From the NCBI RefSeq assembly GCF_010015585.1, contig NW_022985081.1, forward strand, positions 1 through 64,000: a DNA stretch of 64,000 nucleotides. Reading direction: 5' to 3'. This DNA comes from Eremomyces bilateralis CBS 781.70. Taxonomy: Eukaryota > Ascomycota > Dothideomycetes > Eremomycetales > Eremomycetaceae. Shown piece by piece: positions 60,795-64,000 of this stretch (positions are counted from its first letter, which is position 1; every line of letters begins with the position of its first letter). Made by a program: the position numbers and the translations under genes. Below the pieces are notes generated by a model. The model saw nothing but the letters and a program-made list of their open reading frames with translations, did not search any database and was not told the DNA's origin.

Positions 60795-60944
60795 TATGCA
60801 CAGTTCCCACGATCTTAACCAGAACGCAGCGGAGAATTCGCCAAAACGGACCTCTAGTAGTTGCTTAGTTAGGAAAAGAGTATACTTTTTGGTATTATGC
60901 TGTTTTTGAGCGAATTGGGCCTGCCTGTGATGGTGGTGATGGTT

Positions 60945-60988
60945 GGGGAATGCCAAGAGACGTAACTCAATTTCGTCCCTCCCAGAGG
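60945..60988 (-). repeat. Right terminal inverted repeat of MITE-like element
   Basis: Reverse complement of the left arm with four mismatches. The neighbouring bases CA separate it from the second CAATCAC copy. Confidence 0.85.
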
Positions 60989-61113
60989 CACAATCACTTG
61001 TCAAAACAACGTCTAGTGTGTCGAAGTTGGAGGTTCGTGATGAAACACTTTGTCGCAGGCGAAAGGATTAGATCTAGGAGCCTAAGGCTACAAACTGCAT
61101 TAATAATCTTGCC

Positions 61114-61968
61114 ATGAGTCTCGTATATCTGCAGGGCCAGGGAACCGGGCATTCACATAGAACACACAACTTACAGATAGAATCTGAGGACCTGCGAAAT
61201 TGCCGCCGAAAAGGGCGGTTTGTGACGCTGTTTTTGGCGGCATTTCCACACGACCTGGTCACGAAAATCTTTCCTTCTCCCCAAACACCCCTGGATAACA
61301 CAGACGTGGGCTCTTCGGACGGCGAGAACGAAGACCATGACTCGGACCCTCCGCCTCCCGAATACGTGTTTCAGGGGCGTGCACGTCTTGTAGATGCCTT
61401 CTACGGGCCGGACGCTGACACGCTTGATGGCGAACAGAGAATCGGCCGACGGATCCAGGTCACAAAGGACATGATAGCACTTTGGGGGCTTTGGGAGCCG
61501 AACCGCCGAGGGAAGAGGTTCGACTGGAACAAGGATACCGAAGACATCGTTGTCGACATTATTGAGAAAAAGCAGGAGCAGGGCTCCAGTCCATGTCTCA
61601 ACGAAATGAAATGTCCGACTGGTGTTTGCATCATATGCCCAAAATTGCATACTATGGTAGACGCAAGTTCCGGGGTATGGATTCGTTGAGACTTGAGACG
61701 TCACCTAATAAATCAACACCTGAGTCATCTGCCTGAAGGGGTTCCTCTCTCCTGCACATGGAACACGTGCGGAAGCAGTTCTGCCTTCATCGACATTGGA
61801 GCCTTCCTGATCCATATTGCCACGGTCCACGATTACGACGTAAAGATTGGACCCTATTACTTTGAGCGTTTCTATCGCACGCGGAGCCCCAGTATCCTGT
61901 CCATCAAGTCGAAATCTCAGCCGTCGACCGCGATCCTGGCATTCGATAAATCCGAATATCCCTCTTAA
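61114..61968 (+). pseudogene. C2H2-finger tail of a DUF3435/FluG-like protein, stop-interrupted
   Basis: One reading frame runs from ATG 61114 to the TAA at 61966-61968 but carries a TGA at 61687-61689. Before it is an Asp-rich region, then GRARLVDAFYGPDADTLDGE and DMIALWGLWEPNRRGKRFDW; then a zinc-finger-like pair, CPTGVCIIC...LRRHLINQH and CTWNTC...FLIHIATVH. This order resembles the C-terminal part of DUF3435/FluG-type proteins, some of which are tyrosine recombinases of large mobile elements. The N-terminal recombinase catalytic part is absent, so this is only a tail. The TGA sits where Arg (CGA) is likely. The mobile-element role is from memory of the family; the fingers are seen directly. 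It lies 126 bp right of the MITE-like element. Another C2H2 protein is possible. Confidence 0.6.
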
Positions 61969-62532
61969 ACTAAAAGAAATTCTCCCGTAGACCGCTTCTC
62001 CCAAAGAACAGAATGAGCTAGTTTACGAAATTGCTGCTAACACAACTCCCAATTCGTTATATCACTAGTCCAAAAGATGGGAAATGCTGTTTGAGTGATA
62101 AAATATTGAACGGATTCCATGGTCAAATTGGTTTTCTAAGTCTATACTATGGAGTGCTGGCCAACGACAAGCGTAAATCGTTTTACATCCTTCTTTACCC
62201 TGTGTTTATTAAGTTCTGTTTGCCAGATGTTTATAGATATCACAGGGGAACATGGAAGAAGCGGAGAAAATTCTACTAGTACCCCGAATCTGCCAAAGTC
62301 AACGCAAAATATAGTCTAGCGAACAAAGAATAATGTGTTCTTCGCGTTTCCTATGTGTATCTCGTCCTTTATCCTCGCAGGCATAAATACCTTTCTCCTT
62401 GGCCAGTCGAATCATGTCAACTTCTACATCGAAAATCTAAAATTGTCTTCTTCATCCAACTCTAACTAGGGCGTTAGCTACTACAAAGACACCAGTCTAG
62501 TCCAGCTTGAAGCACCGCCGTTTCCTGTCAGT
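61969..62532. other. Spacer upstream of dynamin-like gene
   Basis: AT-rich spacer of about 560 bases. Short frames have no support. The promoter of the dynamin-like gene is expected in its right half. Confidence 0.45.
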
Positions 62533-64000
62533 ATGAGCTGCTCTCCGATACTAGTGTCCGAAGCCACATCTTCAGTCTTGAGTGAGAACCATAGTACGGA
62601 CGATGCTATTGTTGCTCCGCCATTGGATGAGCTTCAGAGCAAAGAACAAGGAGAGCTCATTGACCTTGTAGTCCGGCTCCGTCGCGCGGGTCTGAGCTCA
62701 GTGCTACAACTTCCGCAGATTGTGGTTTGCGGTGATCAGTCTTCTGGCAAAAGCTCAGTCCTTGAAGCGGTAACCGAGATACCATTTCCACGCAAAGAGA
62801 ATCTTTGTACTCGCTTTGCCACCGAGATCAGTATGAGGACTGATTCGAACTCAACGATATCTTGTAAAATCAATCCTCATGACGATGACCGCTCAGAGGA
62901 CGCGAAGGATAGACTACGAGCATTCGCACGGACCATCGTGAATATAGGTCAATTGCCGACAATCATCGATGAAGCTACCAAGTTGATGGGCCTAGACGAG
63001 CGACATGCGTTCTCCAGGGACGTACTTAAGATCGAAATCTGCGGTCCCACTCGTCCACAGTTGTAAGTATTCCTGCGTCCACCTTTGCTTCCACAGCTCC
63101 GACTTACAGACAGTCAGGACTCTAGTGGATCTCCCTGGTCTAATCCATTCCGCGAATAAGTCGCAATCCGATGAAGATGTCCAGCTCATCAAGAGCTTGG
63201 TTGATGAATTTATCTCAGAAGAACGCACGATCATTCTGGCCGTCATCTCGGCGAAGAACGACTACGCCAATCAAGTGATTCTCGATCGGTGCCAGAAAGT
63301 TGATCCTTCTGGAGCTCGCACCCTGGGTGTCATAACCAAACCGGACTTTCTGCGCCCCGGATCAGAAAACCAGAAGAAATGGCTCAATCTTGCCCAAAAT
63401 CAGGACATTTACTTCAAGTTGGGCTGGCATATGCTCCGGAATCGTGATGATGACCAGCACGCTTTCAGTGCCGATGAACGGGACATGCAGGAGACCATCT
63501 TCTTCGACGCGGGGAACTACCGCATGATCCCAACCCAAAACAAGGGCATTGTCTCCTTTCGTCAGAGGCTTAGTACCCTTCTCTATCAACACTTGCGGGA
63601 TCAGCTGCCAGGACTCAAACATGAGCTCGACGAGCTGGCAACGCAGACTTTGGAAAAGCTCGAATCCTTGGGCAAGAGTCGTAGTACCCTGCCAGATCGG
63701 AAATTCTACCTGATGGAGATGTTCACGAACGGCCGAAACCTTCTCGATATGGGCGTGCGAGGGATGTACGAGAGTACCTTTTTCGAAACGGCATCTCAAT
63801 CTCCCAGAACGAAGAAGGGAAAAAAAAGTCATGTCTGGAACGAGCGAAAGCTGAGGTCCATGGTTCAGAACACGAACATATATTTCGCGAAGAGCATGCA
63901 TGAGAACGGCCATAAGTTTCGAATCCTAGATGATGGTGCAGAAACTGATGGCGATGAGGCGAGCGGAGACATCAAAACTCATTCACAGGCGATTTCCTGG
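62533..64000 (+). CDS. Dynamin-like GTPase, 3' part beyond window
   Basis: Exons 62533-63062 and 63118 to the window edge (55-nt intron, GTAAGT...GTCAG) give a partial protein of about 470 residues with the end missing. Dynamin-family GTPase motifs are clear: P-loop CGDQSSGKSSVLEAV, switch region FPRKENLCTRFATEI, G3 LVDLPGLIHSAN, G4 VITKPDFLRPG. A helical middle region follows (HLRDQLPGLKHELDELA). The start ATG 62533 is preceded by no obvious signal or membrane anchor. It resembles the numerous Mx/dynamin-like GTPases of filamentous fungi more than Dnm1 or Vps1, judging by the N-terminal extension and G1-G4 spacing. In animals Mx-type proteins restrict viruses; a defence role here is speculation. 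The neighbours are mobile-element remnants. Confidence 0.9.

Larger units (their letters stand above)
60744..60997. mobile_element. MITE-like element with 44-bp inverted repeats
   Basis: The arms at 60751-60794 and 60945-60988 are inverted repeats of 44 bp, identical at 40 positions, starting CCTCTG and ending ATTCCCC. The interior is 150 bp and carries no coding frame. Flanks carry a 7-bp direct repeat, CAATCAC, at 60744-60750 and 60991-60997, a plausible target duplication (2 bp separate it from the right arm). Length, arm structure and lack of genes fit a miniature inverted-repeat transposable element. A 7-8-bp duplication would suggest an hAT-like source, but the class is not certain. The arms would form a strong hairpin in RNA. 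Confidence 0.75.

Overview
This window comes from a filamentous ascomycete (Pezizomycotina). The genes are eukaryotic. Most carry short introns of about 47-105 nt with GT...AG ends and CTAAC/CTGAC-type branch sites, intergenic distances are small, and the gene set is typical of the group: SET2, a Ge-1/EDC4 WD40 protein, a TOK1-type outward K+ channel, an RSM22 mitoribosome factor, a But2-domain secreted protein, and HeLo-like, LicD and Tc1/mariner sequences. The class cannot be fixed by eye. No rRNA, tRNA, CRISPR array or bacterial operon was seen. There is one assembly gap (52428-52532, 105 N).

Layout. The left edge (0.7-4.8 kb) is accessory in character: a free-standing HeLo-like/PigL_N protein, an orphan-family protein with a Cys/His cluster, and a Tc1/mariner transposase with two in-frame stops. 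From 6.7 to 12.2 kb lie a secreted But2-domain protein, a secreted lactonase-fold beta-propeller and a membrane-anchored LicD-family protein with a 10-nt micro-exon.

A long housekeeping block runs from 12.7 to 60.5 kb. It contains SelO (mitochondrial AMPylase), Ge-1/EDC4 (mRNA decapping scaffold), GABA transaminase, SET2 (H3K36 methyltransferase), RPC2 (RNA polymerase III), a Pumilio/PUF protein with very large introns, RSM22, casein kinase I, a TOK1-like K+ channel, a DEAD-box RNA helicase and a fructosamine-kinase-family protein. Between PUF and RSM22, at 41.5-43.1 kb, lies a small lineage-specific patch holding exon-like remnants of an unrecognised gene and an orphan protein with an internal duplication.

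The right edge (60.7-64 kb) is accessory again: a compact element with 44-bp inverted repeats (MITE-like), a stop-interrupted zinc-finger remnant that looks like the tail of a DUF3435/FluG-type protein, and the start of a dynamin-like GTPase cut by the window end.

The genes do not form one pathway. Several concern RNA (EDC4, PUF, DEAD-box helicase, RPC2) and several are mitochondrial (SelO, RSM22, GABA transaminase), but this is probably ordinary chromosomal neighbourhood. I found no clear new multi-gene system. The best leads are the MITE-like hairpin element, the decayed mobile or recombinase-like genes at both edges, the hidden exons at 41.5-42.2 kb, the PUF gene's intron structure with a 24-nt micro-exon, and small upstream ORFs on EDC4 and PUF.
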